Counted from the stretch's first letter, positions 1 to 9,184 are shown. The stretch: DNA of 64,000 bases from Pantoea allii (GCF_002307475.1 NZ_NTMH01000003.1:186001-250000), one strand, 5' to 3'. Notes: a model not told the origin generated them from the letters alone. Made by a program: numbers and translations.

Positions 1-939
1 CGTAACTGCGTCGGTAAACTGGTGCCGCTGTTGAGCGCCATGCAGGACAGTCTGCGCGAAGCCGTCAGTGCTATTCGCAGCGGTACGGAAAATATTTCAC
101 GCGGTGCCGCCGAGATTTCGATTGGTAATAACGATCTGTCATCCCGCACCGAAGAGCAGGCCGCCGCGCTGGAGCAAACCGCAGCCAGTATGGAACAACT
201 GACGGCGACCGTGAAATTTAATGCGGAAAATGCGCGCCAGGCCAGCACGCTGACCGAAGCGGCAACGGTAACGGCGAAACAGGGCGGCAGCCTGGTGGGT
301 GAAGTGGTGACCACCATGAACGGCATCTCTGACAGTTCGAAGAAAATTGCAGAGATCACCAACGTCATCAACAGCATTGCTTTCCAGACCAATATTCTGG
401 CGCTCAACGCCGCAGTGGAAGCTGCCCGTGCCGGCGAACAGGGCCGTGGCTTTGCGGTAGTAGCCAGTGAAGTCAGAAACCTGGCGCAACGCAGCGCCGG
501 TGCAGCGAAAGAGATCGCCAGCCTGATTGCCGATTCGGTTGAGCGCGTGGAAAAGGGCGCCCAATTGGTCAGCACCACCGGCGGCACCATGAGCGGTATC
601 CTGAAGTCGGTTCAGGATGTAGATGCGATCATGAAGCAAATCGCCGAGGCCTCAGAAGAACAAAGCAAAGGCATTTCGCAGGTCGGCACGGCGGTGACCG
701 AAATGGACAGCGTGACGCAGCAAAACGCCGCGCTGGTCGAAGAAGTGTCTGCCGCTGCCAGTGCGCTGGCCCTGCAAACGGAAGCCCTGCAGGCCTCGGT
801 GGCGCAGTTCCGTTTGTCCAGTGATGCGCCAGCGGCACTCGTGACCAGCCGAAAACCGCCATCAACACCGGCCAGCCCATCGGCACCTCTTCAGCCGAAA
901 ACCGCCACCGCGGATAACGGCGACTGGGTAACCTTCTAA
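1..939 (+). CDS. Methyl-accepting chemotaxis protein, C-terminal part (5' end outside window)
   Basis: The reading frame is open from base 1, so the gene starts upstream of the window; the first Met at base 22 is internal. What remains is the cytoplasmic signalling coiled coil. The conserved hairpin tip of MCPs ([21 protein letters not shown]) reads at about residues 120-140 of the fragment, followed by [15 protein letters not shown]. Ala/Gln/Glu-rich methylation-helix segments ([16 protein letters not shown]) lie on either side. The tail ends in DWVTF, like the C-terminal NWETF-type pentapeptide that tethers CheR/CheB, so this is probably a high-abundance type receptor. The ligand domain and membrane segments are not in the window, so the ligand cannot be inferred. 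A second full-length receptor with a very similar tip lies at 45188-46828. Confidence 0.93.
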   Translation, partial: RNCVGKLVPLLSAMQDSLREAVSAIRSGTENISRGAAEISIGNNDLSSRTEEQAAALEQTAASMEQLTATVKFNAENARQASTLTEAATVTAKQGGSLVGEVVTTMNGISDSSKKIAEITNVINSIAFQTNILALNAAVEAARAGEQGRGFAVVASEVRNLAQRSAGAAKEIASLIADSVERVEKGAQLVSTTGGTMSGILKSVQDVDAIMKQIAEASEEQSKGISQVGTAVTEMDSVTQQNAALVEEVSAAASALALQTEALQASVAQFRLSSDAPAALVTSRKPPSTPASPSAPLQPKTATADNGDWVTF

Positions 940-951
940 GCGAAACCTGTG

Positions 952-980
952 CACCGCCTTCATCGCGAAGGCGGTGTTTT
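952..980 (+). terminator. Rho-independent terminator of the chemoreceptor gene
   Basis: A perfect 10-bp stem (CACCGCCTTC / GAAGGCGGTG) with a 5-nt loop is followed by TTTT, 12 nt after the receptor stop codon. Confidence 0.85.
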
Positions 981-1000
981 ACAACGGCCTTCCTGATGAA

Positions 1001-2227
1001 CTATTCCGCTGCCAGATAGCACAGCTTCTCTGCCACCTGATAGGACTTCACAAACGAGGTGACGGGCAGAAACTCGAAGCGTGAATGAAAGTTATGCGCG
1101 CCCGTAAAGAAGTTCGGTGTTAATAATCCTTTGGCAGAAAGCGCTGCACCATCGGTACCGCCACGCATAGGGATCACTTTGGGCGCAATATCCAGTTCGC
1201 GCAGGGCAGCAAAAATCAGATCAACGGCCCGACGATCGTCACCAATAGCGTTGCTAATGTTGCTGTAAATATCGCGAACGGTCATCTCTACCTTGCCCGT
1301 GGGATAGCGTGCGGCGATAAGCTCGACAACCTGTTGAAGCTGCTGTTTTCGTGCCGCAAAACTTGTCAGATCGAAATCGCGAATCGATGCGTTAAGCGTT
1401 GCAACACTGGCGTTGGCCTGCATTTCGTTAAACCAGATATAGCCTTCACGGCCCTCTGTATGTTCCGGCGTCGCCTGTCTGTCGAAGTGGCTGATAAAAT
1501 CGTGGGCCATCAGCAAGGGGTTAACCAGCACGCCTTTCCCCGACATCGGATGCGCCGGTACGCCGGTAAAGCGGATTTCCGCTGCGGCCGCGTTGAAGTT
1601 CTCATACACCACTTCTCCCAGTTCACAGCAGTCAATCGTCCAGGCAAAATCCACGTTAAAGCGGGCTTCAAGATCCAGCGCTTTAGCCCCGCGCAGGCCG
1701 ATCTCCTCGTCCGGGACGAACGCCACCACCACATCGCCATGTTTGCCCTGTAAATTCTCCATCAGCGTCATGACGACGCTCACCGCCGCTTTATTATCCG
1801 CCCCTAATACGCTGGTGCCGTCGCTGAAAATGATCGGCTGACCGGTGTAGGGCGCGATCTCCGGATGCGCATCCCGACGCAGCCAGATGTCCTGTTGCGG
1901 GTTCAGGCAGAGATCTTCTCCTTGCCAGGTCAGGATCTGTGGATGAATGTCAGGGGACAGCCCGACGTCAACCGTATCGATGTGCGTAATAAACCCAATG
2001 CGAGGCGCGCCGGGGCAGTTGCCCGGTTTTACCGCGGTCACTGTGGCATGTTCATCAATCACAACCTGCTCAAGGCCCAGCTCGCGCAATTCGTCCGCCA
2101 GGAGCTTCGCCATCGCGTGCTGACTCGGGGTACTCGGCAATGTGCTCGACCTGGCATCACTTTGGCTGCTTACCGCCAGGTAACGAAAAAAACGCGTGAT
2201 CAGTTGCGTCTGAAGTTTGTCGGTCAT
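1001..2227 (-). CDS. pepT: Peptidase T-like aminotripeptidase (M20B)
   Basis: Cytoplasmic dizinc exopeptidase that releases the N-terminal residue from tripeptides. M20 metal-site motifs are visible in order: HIDTVD near residue 82, GADNKAAV near 143, DEEIGLRGA near 174, then a Gly-rich RGGTDGAALS segment and the closing FTGAHNFHS motif. From the ATG at 2227 the product has 408 residues, the same length as E. coli PepT. A GTG directly before it (2230) gives one extra residue, but AAGGA lies only 3 nt from the GTG and 6 nt from the ATG, so the ATG is preferred. The sequence diverges substantially from the E. coli PepT I remember, so it may be a paralogue. It is divergent from a DppA-like gene, which fits peptide use. 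Confidence 0.85.
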   Translation of the reverse strand: MTDKLQTQLITRFFRYLAVSSQSDARSSTLPSTPSQHAMAKLLADELRELGLEQVVIDEHATVTAVKPGNCPGAPRIGFITHIDTVDVGLSPDIHPQILTWQGEDLCLNPQQDIWLRRDAHPEIAPYTGQPIIFSDGTSVLGADNKAAVSVVMTLMENLQGKHGDVVVAFVPDEEIGLRGAKALDLEARFNVDFAWTIDCCELGEVVYENFNAAAAEIRFTGVPAHPMSGKGVLVNPLLMAHDFISHFDRQATPEHTEGREGYIWFNEMQANASVATLNASIRDFDLTSFAARKQQLQQVVELIAARYPTGKVEMTVRDIYSNISNAIGDDRRAVDLIFAALRELDIAPKVIPMRGGTDGAALSAKGLLTPNFFTGAHNFHSRFEFLPVTSFVKSYQVAEKLCYLAAE

Positions 2228-2294
2228 CACTAATCCTTATTAGTTGACGTACTGCGGGGTTCGCTATGGTGGAGATTCATGCTATCTATCAAAC

Positions 2295-2315
2295 ATCTAA
2301 ATAATTCATTTAGAT
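2295..2315. promoter_or_regulatory. Perfect palindrome between pepT and the dppA-like gene (possible operator)
   Basis: ATCTAAAT and ATTTAGAT are perfect 8-bp inverted arms around the 5-nt centre AATTC. The site lies in the 127-bp divergent promoter region, 40 bp before the dppA-like start. It has the size of a dimeric repressor operator, but I cannot assign a regulator. Confidence 0.45.
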
Positions 2316-2354
2316 ATTCTGACTAACGGAAGTCAACAGAAAGCGAGGACAATA

Positions 2355-3950
2355 ATGAGAAACAGGCTAACGACCCTGGCACTGCTTACTGCGGGTATTG
2401 CTCTGGCGAGCGGCGTCAATGCGAAAACGTTGGTGTACTGCTCAGAAGGCTCCCCGGAGAACTTTAATCCGCAACTTTACACCTCGGGAACCAGCGTGGA
2501 TGCCAGCGCAGTGCCGGTATTCAACCGCCTGGTAGATTTTAAGCCTGGCACAACGGAACTGATTCCGAGCCTGGCAGAGCGGTGGGACATCAGTCCCGAC
2601 GGTAAGGTTTATACCTTCCATCTGCGTCATAACGTCAAATTCCAGAGTAATAAGCTGTTTACGCCCAGCCGCGCGTTTAACGCGGATGATGTGATCTTCT
2701 CTTTTATGCGCCAGATGGACAGTAAAAATCCCTATCATGCGGTATCGGGTGGCAACTATTCCAACTTTGACAGCCTGGAGTTGGCGACGCTCATCACCCA
2801 CATCGATCGCGTAGATGACCATACCGTGCGTTTTACGCTGGCTCATCCTGAAGCCCCTTTTCTTGCCGATCTGGCCTGGTATTTTGCCTCCATCCACTCT
2901 GCTGAATACGCTGACAAAATGCTGAAGGCGGGCACGCCTGAGAAGGTCGATATGGACCCGATCGGTACCGGGCCTTTCCAGTTGGTTCAGTATCAAAAAG
3001 ACTCACGCATTCTGTATAAGGCGTTTCCTGACTACTGGCAGGGAAAAGCCAAACTTGATCGGCTGATTTTCAGCATCACGCCTGATGCGGCGGTCCGTTA
3101 TGCCAAGCTGGAAAAAAATGAGTGTCAGGTGATGCCGTTCCCGAATCCGGCCGATCTCGAAAAAATGCGGCAGAACAAGGACATTACCCTGAAGCAGGCG
3201 GCAGGATTGAACACGGGGTTCCTGGCGTTTAATACCACCAAAGCGCCGACAGATAATGTGAAAGTCCGCCAGGCGCTGGCTATGGCGATAAACAAGCCGG
3301 CCATCATTGAGGCGATTTTTAAAGGCACAGGTACGGTTGCCAAAAACATCCTTCCGCCGGGTGTATGGAGCGCGGACAAGGATCTTAAGGATTATGACTA
3401 CGATCCAGAAAAGGCAAAAGCACTGCTGGCAGAGGCCGGCGTAAAGCCGGGTACGGAAATCGCGCTGTGGGCAATGCCGGTTCAGCGCCCTTACAATCCC
3501 AACGCGCGCAGGATGGCGGAGATGATTCAGGCTGACTGGGCCAAAGTTGGCATTAAAGCCAATATCGTCAGTTATGAATGGGGTGAATACCTTAAACGCG
3601 TGCGCAGCGGCGAACATCAGGCCGCGCTGATGGGCTGGACCACTGCGACGGGCGATCCTGATAACTTTTTCGGGCCGCTCTACAGCTGTACCTCGGCGAA
3701 AGGCGGTTCAAACTCTTCAAAATGGTGCTATCAGCCGTTTGAAACGCTGATCACCCAGGCGCGGGCCGAACCGGATCAAAGTAAAAGGACCAGCATGTAC
3801 CTGCAGGCACAGCAGATGATGCATGATCAAATGCCTGCCGTCATGATTGCGCACTCGACCATTTACGAGCCAGTCCGTAATACGGTCAGCGGCTATGAAG
3901 TCGATCCTTTTGGCAAACACATCTTTTATCAGGTCGATATTAAACAGTAA
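2355..3950 (+). CDS. dppA: Periplasmic dipeptide-binding protein, DppA paralogue
   Basis: A cluster C (SBP family 5) substrate-binding lipid-free protein with a Sec signal peptide; cleavage is likely after the VNA at residues 22-24. The mature start KTLVYCSEGSPENFNPQL and internal segments such as VYHNP-like SITPDA-VRYAKLEKNECQVMP and PVQRPYNPNARRMAEMI follow E. coli DppA closely. Length is 531 versus 535 residues. The family delivers dipeptides (in E. coli also haem) to the DppBCDF permease. No dppBCDF genes follow; the next gene is ybiI. It is therefore an orphan binding protein that would have to use a permease encoded elsewhere. AGGAC precedes the ATG at good distance. The divergent PepT-like peptidase supports a peptide-uptake role. 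Confidence 0.88.
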   Translation: MRNRLTTLALLTAGIALASGVNAKTLVYCSEGSPENFNPQLYTSGTSVDASAVPVFNRLVDFKPGTTELIPSLAERWDISPDGKVYTFHLRHNVKFQSNKLFTPSRAFNADDVIFSFMRQMDSKNPYHAVSGGNYSNFDSLELATLITHIDRVDDHTVRFTLAHPEAPFLADLAWYFASIHSAEYADKMLKAGTPEKVDMDPIGTGPFQLVQYQKDSRILYKAFPDYWQGKAKLDRLIFSITPDAAVRYAKLEKNECQVMPFPNPADLEKMRQNKDITLKQAAGLNTGFLAFNTTKAPTDNVKVRQALAMAINKPAIIEAIFKGTGTVAKNILPPGVWSADKDLKDYDYDPEKAKALLAEAGVKPGTEIALWAMPVQRPYNPNARRMAEMIQADWAKVGIKANIVSYEWGEYLKRVRSGEHQAALMGWTTATGDPDNFFGPLYSCTSAKGGSNSSKWCYQPFETLITQARAEPDQSKRTSMYLQAQQMMHDQMPAVMIAHSTIYEPVRNTVSGYEVDPFGKHIFYQVDIKQ

Positions 3951-4052
3951 CCCATGCTGAGCAGGCTCACAGGGACGTGCGCCGTTTTGCCTGCAAAATA
4001 TCAGATATGTTGTACATTTAAGAGGTGTTTGATACGAAGTAAGGAAATGGCA

Positions 4053-4319
4053 ATGGCAAACGGTTGGGCTTCAGAAGGGGCGGTACAGGAACAGATCGAC
4101 AGTACGGTCAACGACGGTATTGAACGCGTACGTCAGTCGCTTGGCCAGGGAGAAAGCGCGACAGAGTGTGAACTTTGCGGTGAGCCGATTCCGGCTGCGC
4201 GTCGTCAGGCACTGAAAGGCGTGCGCTACTGTGTCGCCTGTCAGGAAAAAATCGATAAGCAACAAAAAGACAGCAGTCTGTATAACCGTCGCGGCAGTAA
4301 AGACAGCCAGCTACGTTAA
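4053..4319 (+). CDS. ybiI: DksA/TraR-type C4 zinc finger protein YbiI
   Basis: Small 88-residue protein ending with a single zinc finger: CELCGEPIP near residue 36 and CVACQEK near 58 provide the four Cys. The N-terminus MANGWAS and C-terminus YNRRGSKDSQLR agree with E. coli YbiI, also 88 residues. The reading frame extends upstream, but AAGGA at 4041-4045 is 7 nt from the ATG at 4053, only 1 nt from the ATG at 4047, which fixes the start. DksA/TraR proteins can bind the RNA polymerase secondary channel; whether this short member does so is unknown. It converges with yoaK, with only 2 nt between the stop codons. Confidence 0.88.
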   Translation: MANGWASEGAVQEQIDSTVNDGIERVRQSLGQGESATECELCGEPIPAARRQALKGVRYCVACQEKIDKQQKDSSLYNRRGSKDSQLR

Positions 4320-4321
4320 GC

Positions 4322-4420
4322 TCAGGAGCCCGGCATGGCCAGGCCACTGCCAATAAACCAGGCGAGAAAACCGATACCGGCCACGATGATAGCGATGGGG
4401 AACAACAGACCAATTCTCAT
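4322..4420 (-). CDS. yoaK: YoaK-like small membrane protein, 32 residues
   Basis: An open frame too short for ordinary gene callers. It begins MRIGLLFPIAI, contains one hydrophobic helix of about 22 residues and ends AMPGS. I recall E. coli YoaK as 32 residues with the same MRIG-IFP start, LAWF core and APGA-like end, so start, length and pattern agree. AGGAT lies 5 nt before the ATG. The function of YoaK is unknown; it is an inner-membrane peptide. The gene is convergent with ybiI and practically abuts it. Confidence 0.8.
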   Translation of the reverse strand: MRIGLLFPIAIIVAGIGFLAWFIGSGLAMPGS

Positions 4421-4476
4421 GTTTATCCTGTCAGGGTTGTTAGGGATGAATATTCAGGGACACTGTTATTCCTGAG

Positions 4477-4803
4477 CTACGCCAGCCGTAGCACGGCGCG
4501 ATGGTTCTTCAGCAACGTAAACAGCTCAAACTGGGTCGCTTCATTAACCGAACGCTGCAGCTCGCCTTTGGTGTACATCATCGTGTGGATATGGCCCAGT
4601 TGACGCCACACGACAACGGCAGAGGCGATGAGTGCGCATGAATCCTCGGCCTGAACACATTCTACTGTGGCATGGTGTGTGTCGTCTAAGTCATTAACAA
4701 AAATTTTCAACCCATCCGCGGGTAAAATTGCCCGAAAGTCTTCCAGCATCACCTGGCTGACGTTGCGCGATAAATAGAGCGTTAACCATTTTCTCGTCAT
4801 CAT
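4477..4803 (-). CDS. Hypothetical protein, 107-108 residues
   Basis: Not recognised. A soluble protein with no signal peptide, starting MMTRKWLTLYLSRNVSQ. It has an alpha/beta look: an LTLYLS strand, a VMLEDFRAIL helix, a LKIFVND strand, a helical SALIASAVVVWRQLG stretch and a final helix FELFTLLKNHRAVLR. Two consecutive ATGs (4803, 4800) follow AGGTG; the second has the better spacing. It stands alone between the yoaK-like gene and a long empty region. Codon use looks like that of its neighbours, so I consider it a real gene, perhaps lineage-specific. Confidence 0.55.
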   Translation of the reverse strand: MMTRKWLTLYLSRNVSQVMLEDFRAILPADGLKIFVNDLDDTHHATVECVQAEDSCALIASAVVVWRQLGHIHTMMYTKGELQRSVNEATQFELFTLLKNHRAVLRLA

Positions 4804-5381
4804 GACACCTGACGTTAATTATTTTCTCTGTTATACGGGGTAAACAGATGTAATGGAAGTGTTGAGATTATTGATGTGATATTAAGTTCTGCGTAGTAAC
4901 CGACGGGCTTTATAACCCGCAGGTTAAATTCTATTGGCCTAAATCAATGCGCGATACGTTCCTTGATCAATGAGCGATGCATTTTAATTAAGCATTTAAT
5001 ACAACACGTTTAAACCTGTTGATCCTGCACCGCTGGGCGTAACGACCATAAAAAGGGCTAAGAATATAAGCTTAAGGATTGCAGGTATTTTCAGGGGGCA
5101 TTTTATCGTCGATGGGCGGGTAAACAGGGCCGGGGACTTACTTCCGCCAGACGCGTTACTTCAGCCAGACCGGTGTCCGGTACGTCAGGCTGGACGGTGC
5201 ATGACTGTTCAGCAACTGAGCGTTTTCGGTGAGGCGGAACCCAGCGCTATTTCGCGGGACGTCAGAATGATTCACCCTGATAAGCGGCTATTTAGCAGGG
5301 CATAGAAGGGGACCGGAGTTTTACGTCGCGCGGTCTGTGATCTTATTTGAGACGAGCGTGACGGGGAGCAGTAAATAACAT
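4804..5381. other. Intergenic region without recognisable genes
   Basis: About 580 bases. The first 250 are AT-rich and would hold the promoter of the hypothetical gene at 4477-4803; the rest is GC-richer. I found no convincing frame with a ribosome binding site on either strand, no repeats and no RNA gene. A decayed gene is possible, but I cannot name one. Confidence 0.4.
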
Positions 5382-5408
5382 CAGGCTCCAGATAAAATCT
5401 GAAGCCTG
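5382..5408 (-). terminator. Hairpin terminator downstream of sotB
   Basis: A 12-bp stem with one G-U pair and a 3-nt loop begins 6 nt after the sotB stop. The tail ATGTTATTTA is only moderately U-rich. Confidence 0.6.
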
Positions 5409-5414
5409 TTATTA

Positions 5415-6599
5415 TCAGCCATTAGAACGTAACTGCGGATAACGTTTGAAAATATAGACACACCATAATAGTGCGGCCAGACCAATCATCGCCCCCACAT
5501 TACCCACATCAGACAGACTCATATAAGCGCTAACCTGACTGCCTAACAGCGCACCCGCGCCGATGCCGATATTATAAATACCGGACATTAATGACATCGC
5601 CACATCCGTGGCATCAGGGGCCAGAGACAGCACGCGGATTTGCATCCCCAGGCCGATCATCATCATGGCCATTCCCCAAATCACGCACAGGGTAATGATA
5701 GCCCCAGGGCGGACAGCCGCGAAGATTAACAGCCCCATGCACAGGGTCACCAGGGCAATAGCGGCAATCAGCAGTGCAGAGGGGAATTTTTTACCCAGCG
5801 AGCTGAACAACAGGCTGCCGACAATGCCCGCCGAACCAAACAGCAGCAGCAGTAACGTCGTGAACCCCTCGCTGGCGTTGGCGACGAGCTGCATAAAGGG
5901 CTCAATGTAGCTGTAAGCGGTGTAGTGCGCGGTCACCACCAACGTCACCAGCAGATACATTCCCACCAGCGCCGGACGGCGGAACAGCAGCGGAACGCTG
6001 CTGAGCGATCCCGTGTGCTCGCTGGGCAGTCGGGGCAATATGCGGACAAGCATAATCATCAGCACCAATCCAGACAGTCCGATCACGCCGAATGTGGTAC
6101 GCCAGCCCAGTGCCTGGCCCACAATGCGGCCGATAGGCACGCCCAGCACCATCGCCAGCGCAGTCCCGGTCGCCAGCATGCTCAGCGCCTGGGTCTTTTT
6201 ACCTGCAGGCGCAACGCGAATGGCCAGCGAAGCCGTAATGGACCAGAACACGGCGTGGGATAGCGCAATGCCAATACGTGACACGATCAGGGAGCTAAAG
6301 CTCCATGCAAACGTCGAGAGCACATGGCTGGCAATAAAGACGCTAAACAGCACCGTTAACAGTAACCGGCGCTCAAAATTTCGCGTCAACAGCATCAAAG
6401 GCAGTGACAACAAGGCCACCACCCAGGCATAGATCGTCAGCATAATGCCCACTTCCGATGTTTTCATCGAAAAGCCTGCAGCAATATCTGAAAGCAATCC
6501 CACCGGCACGAACTCGGTAGTATTAAAAACAAAAGCGGCAATGGCCAGCAGCACCACGCGTAGCCAGGCCGTTTTACGGGAAACAGTTGTTGATGGCAT
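5415..6599 (-). CDS. sotB: Sugar efflux transporter SotB (MFS, DHA1)
   Basis: 394 residues with 12 predicted membrane helices; E. coli SotB (YdeA) has 396. The N-terminal pattern is the one I remember for Sot[23 protein letters not shown], then a helix-2 [22 protein letters not shown] and a basic loop ERR. SotB exports arabinose and IPTG-type sugars by proton antiport from the inner membrane. It is a single gene with its own downstream hairpin, and cybB lies upstream on the same strand, separated by 165 bases with a hairpin. Confidence 0.88.
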   Translation of the reverse strand: MPSTTVSRKTAWLRVVLLAIAAFVFNTTEFVPVGLLSDIAAGFSMKTSEVGIMLTIYAWVVALLSLPLMLLTRNFERRLLLTVLFSVFIASHVLSTFAWSFSSLIVSRIGIALSHAVFWSITASLAIRVAPAGKKTQALSMLATGTALAMVLGVPIGRIVGQALGWRTTFGVIGLSGLVLMIMLVRILPRLPSEHTGSLSSVPLLFRRPALVGMYLLVTLVVTAHYTAYSYIEPFMQLVANASEGFTTLLLLLFGSAGIVGSLLFSSLGKKFPSALLIAAIALVTLCMGLLIFAAVRPGAIITLCVIWGMAMMMIGLGMQIRVLSLAPDATDVAMSLMSGIYNIGIGAGALLGSQVSAYMSLSDVGNVGAMIGLAALLWCVYIFKRYPQLRSNG

Positions 6600-6697
6600 G
6601 AGAAGTTAAATCAGTCTGTGCGTCAAAAATGGATGAGAGTGCTCACCCCATGAGAGTGACCTGCGTCACAATTTAGCGGTTATTGTGGAGGAATTAA

Positions 6698-6722
6698 GCG
6701 CCGGGTGGAACCACCAGGCGCC
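6698..6722 (-). terminator. Imperfect hairpin between cybB and sotB
   Basis: GCGCC-GGTGG pairs with CCACC-GGCGC around one mismatch and a 2-nt loop. It lies 43 bases after the cybB stop and before sotB, and is likely a weak terminator. Confidence 0.45.
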
Positions 6723-6764
6723 GATTAAGATGAAATTTTTTAGCCTGACGCCTGCAGGCGCTGT

Positions 6765-7310
6765 TTATGGCTGGCGATTACGCTGTCCGGGCATCATGCG
6801 CCGCAACGTATTATCTTTCAGGGCATAGTGATGAAACAGCGCCGCTGCCACATGCAAGCCAATCAGCCAGTAGCCTAAGGGAGCGAGCGTCTCGTGCCAG
6901 TCGGTCAGTGTGTCCGCCAGATCAAAGTCAGGCTCGCCGGCCATCGGCATCGGAATGCCAAATAACCACCACTCACGTCCTTTCAGATAACGCGACGCCA
7001 GACCCAGCACCGGAAGGGTAATGAAAAGCGCATAAATCAGTGTGTGCGTCAGGTGGGCCAGGCCGGTTTGCCAGCGCGGCACCGGGGGAATAATTGCAGG
7101 ACTGCGATGACGGATTTTCAGCAGCAACCGCGACAACATCACCACCAGAATGGTCGCCCCGGCGCTGAAGTGCGTCACCATCATGGCAAAGCGCTGCCAG
7201 GAGCCGCGTTCGACATAGCCGCGCAGTTCCATCGTGGCATAGGCGACGATGAGCAGCAAAACGGTAAGCCAGTGAAGCGCAATTTGAGATGCGGCAAATT
7301 TATCACGCAT
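6765..7310 (-). CDS. cybB: Cytochrome b561 (CybB)
   Basis: 181 residues with four membrane helices and the histidines that ligate two b haems: His13 in ASQIALHWLTVLL, His47 in MVTHFSAGA, and the helix-4 pair around GLHVAAALFHHYALKDNTLRRM. E. coli CybB has 176 residues. It is an inner-membrane dihaem quinol oxidoreductase reported to pass electrons from ubiquinol to superoxide in E. coli. The start ATG is preceded by AGGGATTTACC. It is monocistronic. Confidence 0.9.
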   Translation of the reverse strand: MRDKFAASQIALHWLTVLLLIVAYATMELRGYVERGSWQRFAMMVTHFSAGATILVVMLSRLLLKIRHRSPAIIPPVPRWQTGLAHLTHTLIYALFITLPVLGLASRYLKGREWWLFGIPMPMAGEPDFDLADTLTDWHETLAPLGYWLIGLHVAAALFHHYALKDNTLRRMMPGQRNRQP

Positions 7311-7513
7311 GGTAAATCCCTGTCAGAAAGTAAGGGCTCTAAGATAACGGAAAAAAGCGAAAAAGCTTAACGAATTGACCACTTCTGGCTGGGATAACGA
7401 AAGGATGATTGGCCGCGTCAGGCAGCAGAGAGAGGCGATATGAAGGGCAACACGGGAGTGGTTGAGGATGGCGGCCAGGAACCGCCATCGTTACGTCAAA
7501 CGGGCGCGCGTAA

Positions 7514-7771
7514 TCAGAAATCGACGCCGTGCTTAAGCGCCACACTGTCCTGGGCAGGCTGAGGTTTAGCCGCGGTCACCGGGCAACATTCCTCACAGCC
7601 TAAAGAGCCGGGATAATATTTGCGCGCCTGCTGAATGGCGGCGGTCGCCGAATAAAACGTGCCAAGAAACAGCCGACCTTCCAGGTCCGGAAGGTATTTA
7701 CAGCCATTTGCATGCACAACATGATTATTGTTGTAGCCTGATTGTTTGTTGACGTAATAGTAACGCGCCAT
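7514..7771 (-). CDS. Small conserved hypothetical protein with Cys-rich C-terminal half
   Basis: 85 residues from the ATG at 7771, which sits 5-6 nt behind GGGGAGA; a longer frame upstream lacks a ribosome site. The sequence reads MARYYYVNKQSG, then VVHANGCKYLPD, then FYSATAAIQQARKYY and GCEECCP. This layout (YYVN start, H-x-x-GC, A-x-x-A-x-KYY, then a GC-x-x-CCP metal-site-like end) belongs to a widespread small-protein family found in many bacteria whose function I do not know. The Cys cluster suggests zinc binding. It is a single gene. Confidence 0.65.
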   Translation of the reverse strand: MARYYYVNKQSGYNNNHVVHANGCKYLPDLEGRLFLGTFYSATAAIQQARKYYPGSLGCEECCPVTAAKPQPAQDSVALKHGVDF

Positions 7772-7893
7772 TAGGTCTCCCCTTTGCTGTGAATTCAAAG
7801 ATTACATTAATCTTTGGGATCAAAACGAGTATAGCGGGGAAACGCGTGAAATCAGCAATCACGCTGATAATACGGACAATTCTTGTACAGGAG

Positions 7894-7923
7894 ATATTCC
7901 GGGCAGCAAACCACCCGGAATAT
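7894..7923. terminator. Hairpin downstream of ynfM
   Basis: A perfect 10-bp stem ATATTCCGGG / CCCGGAATAT with a 10-nt loop lies 14 bases past the ynfM stop. There is no real U tract on the minus strand, so it may be a weak terminator or an mRNA 3' stabiliser. Confidence 0.5.
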
Positions 7924-7936
7924 TTATTAAGATTTG

Positions 7937-9184
7937 CTAGAGTTTGCGCCTGTGCAACTGCCAGGCAACCCACAGTGCCACCAGCAGTAAAGCGGAGATG
8001 AACAGCGTAATACCACCCCAGCCAAACTGATGCCAGAAAAAGCCGCCTGCCGTGCCAGCCACGCTGGAGCCCACGTAATAGCTGAACAAATACAGCGAAG
8101 AGGCCTGACCTTTTGCCCGGCGGGCGCGAGGGCCAATCCAGCCGCTGGCAACAGCGTGGGCGGCGAAAAAACCGGCGGTAAACAGCATCATACCGACAAA
8201 CACCAGCACAATGGCGTTAAAGGCAGTCAGGAGTAAGCCTGTCAGCATAATCAGGGTAGAACCCAACATCACCGGACCGCGACCAAACTTGTTGGTTAAT
8301 GCCCCGGCCTTCGGCGAACTCCATGAACCCGTCAGATAGACAACCGACAACAATCCCACCACGGCCTGACTTAAATGCCAGGGCGCGCCCAGCAGGCGAT
8401 AGCCAATGTAGTTGAACAGCGTCACAAAGGCCCCCATCAATAACAAGCCCTCTGCGAACAACAGCGGTAATCCCGCATCCCGCCAGTGCAGTCGAAAATT
8501 GATCGCCAGATGGCGTGGGCGCAGCGAGGCCGGACGGAAATGACGGGATTCCGGTAAGATTTTCCAGAACATCAGGGCGGCGGCCAGGGCAAAGCAGCCA
8601 ATTGCCGCGATAGCCACGCGCCATGAAAAAAAGTCGGTTAACACGCCACTGATTAAACGGCCGCTCATACCGCCAATCGAGTTTCCGCTGATATACAGCC
8701 CCATTGAAAAGGCGATTACGCTGGGATGAATCTCTTCACTCAGGTAGGTCATCCCCACGGCGGCCACACCGCTCAGCGACAGGCCGATTAACGCCCGCAT
8801 CAGCAAAATGCCGTGCCAGCTGGTCATGGTGGCCGACAGCAGGGTGCAGATTGACGCCAGCATTAATGCCGTCACCATCACGGACTTACGTCCTATCGCG
8901 TCCGACAGCGGGCCAGTAACCAGCAACCCCAGGGCCATCATCGCGGTTGAAATGGACAAAGAAATGCTGCTCGCGGCGGGTGAAACGCCAAACTGTGTGG
9001 AGAGCACCGGCAGAATAGGCTGTACGCAATAGAGCAAGGCAAAGGTCGCCAGCCCGGCAGAGAACAAGGCGAGCGTGACGCGCATAAACGGGCGTGTGCC
9101 GCGCACGATGCCGTCAGACGCGGGAACATCAGACTGTTCCGGCACGTTTCTGTCCAGCGGCAGCGCAGGTGAGGAGCGATTCAC
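7937..9184 (-). CDS. ynfM: MFS transporter YnfM
   Basis: 415 residues, 12 membrane helices after a cytoplasmic N-tail of about 30 residues; E. coli YnfM has 417. Sequence blocks such as FMRVTLALFSAGLATFALLY, SISLSIST-M, GMTYLSEEIHPS and GLYISGNSIGGMSGRLISG are essentially those of YnfM. It is assigned to the drug/arabinose-type exporters; in E. coli a role in arabinose export and acriflavine resistance has been reported, the natural substrate being unclear. It is divergent from the LysR gene ynfL across 94 bases, the same arrangement as in E. coli, so YnfL is the likely regulator. Confidence 0.92.
   Translation of the reverse strand: MNRSSPALPLDRNVPEQSDVPASDGIVRGTRPFMRVTLALFSAGLATFALLYCVQPILPVLSTQFGVSPAASSISLSISTAMMALGLLVTGPLSDAIGRKSVMVTALMLASICTLLSATMTSWHGILLMRALIGLSLSGVAAVGMTYLSEEIHPSVIAFSMGLYISGNSIGGMSGRLISGVLTDFFSWRVAIAAIGCFALAAALMFWKILPESRHFRPASLRPRHLAINFRLHWRDAGLPLLFAEGLLLMGAFVTLFNYIGYRLLGAPWHLSQAVVGLLSVVYLTGSWSSPKAGALTNKFGRGPVMLGSTLIMLTGLLLTAFNAIVLVFVGMMLFTAGFFAAHAVASGWIGPRARRAKGQASSLYLFSYYVGSSVAGTAGGFFWHQFGWGGITLFISALLLVALWVAWQLHRRKL

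Noticed and set aside
6749-6760. Palindrome CGCCTGCAGGCG near the cybB stop
   Set aside because: A 12-bp GC-rich palindrome overlapping the gene end region; likely chance in this base composition, and no U tract follows.
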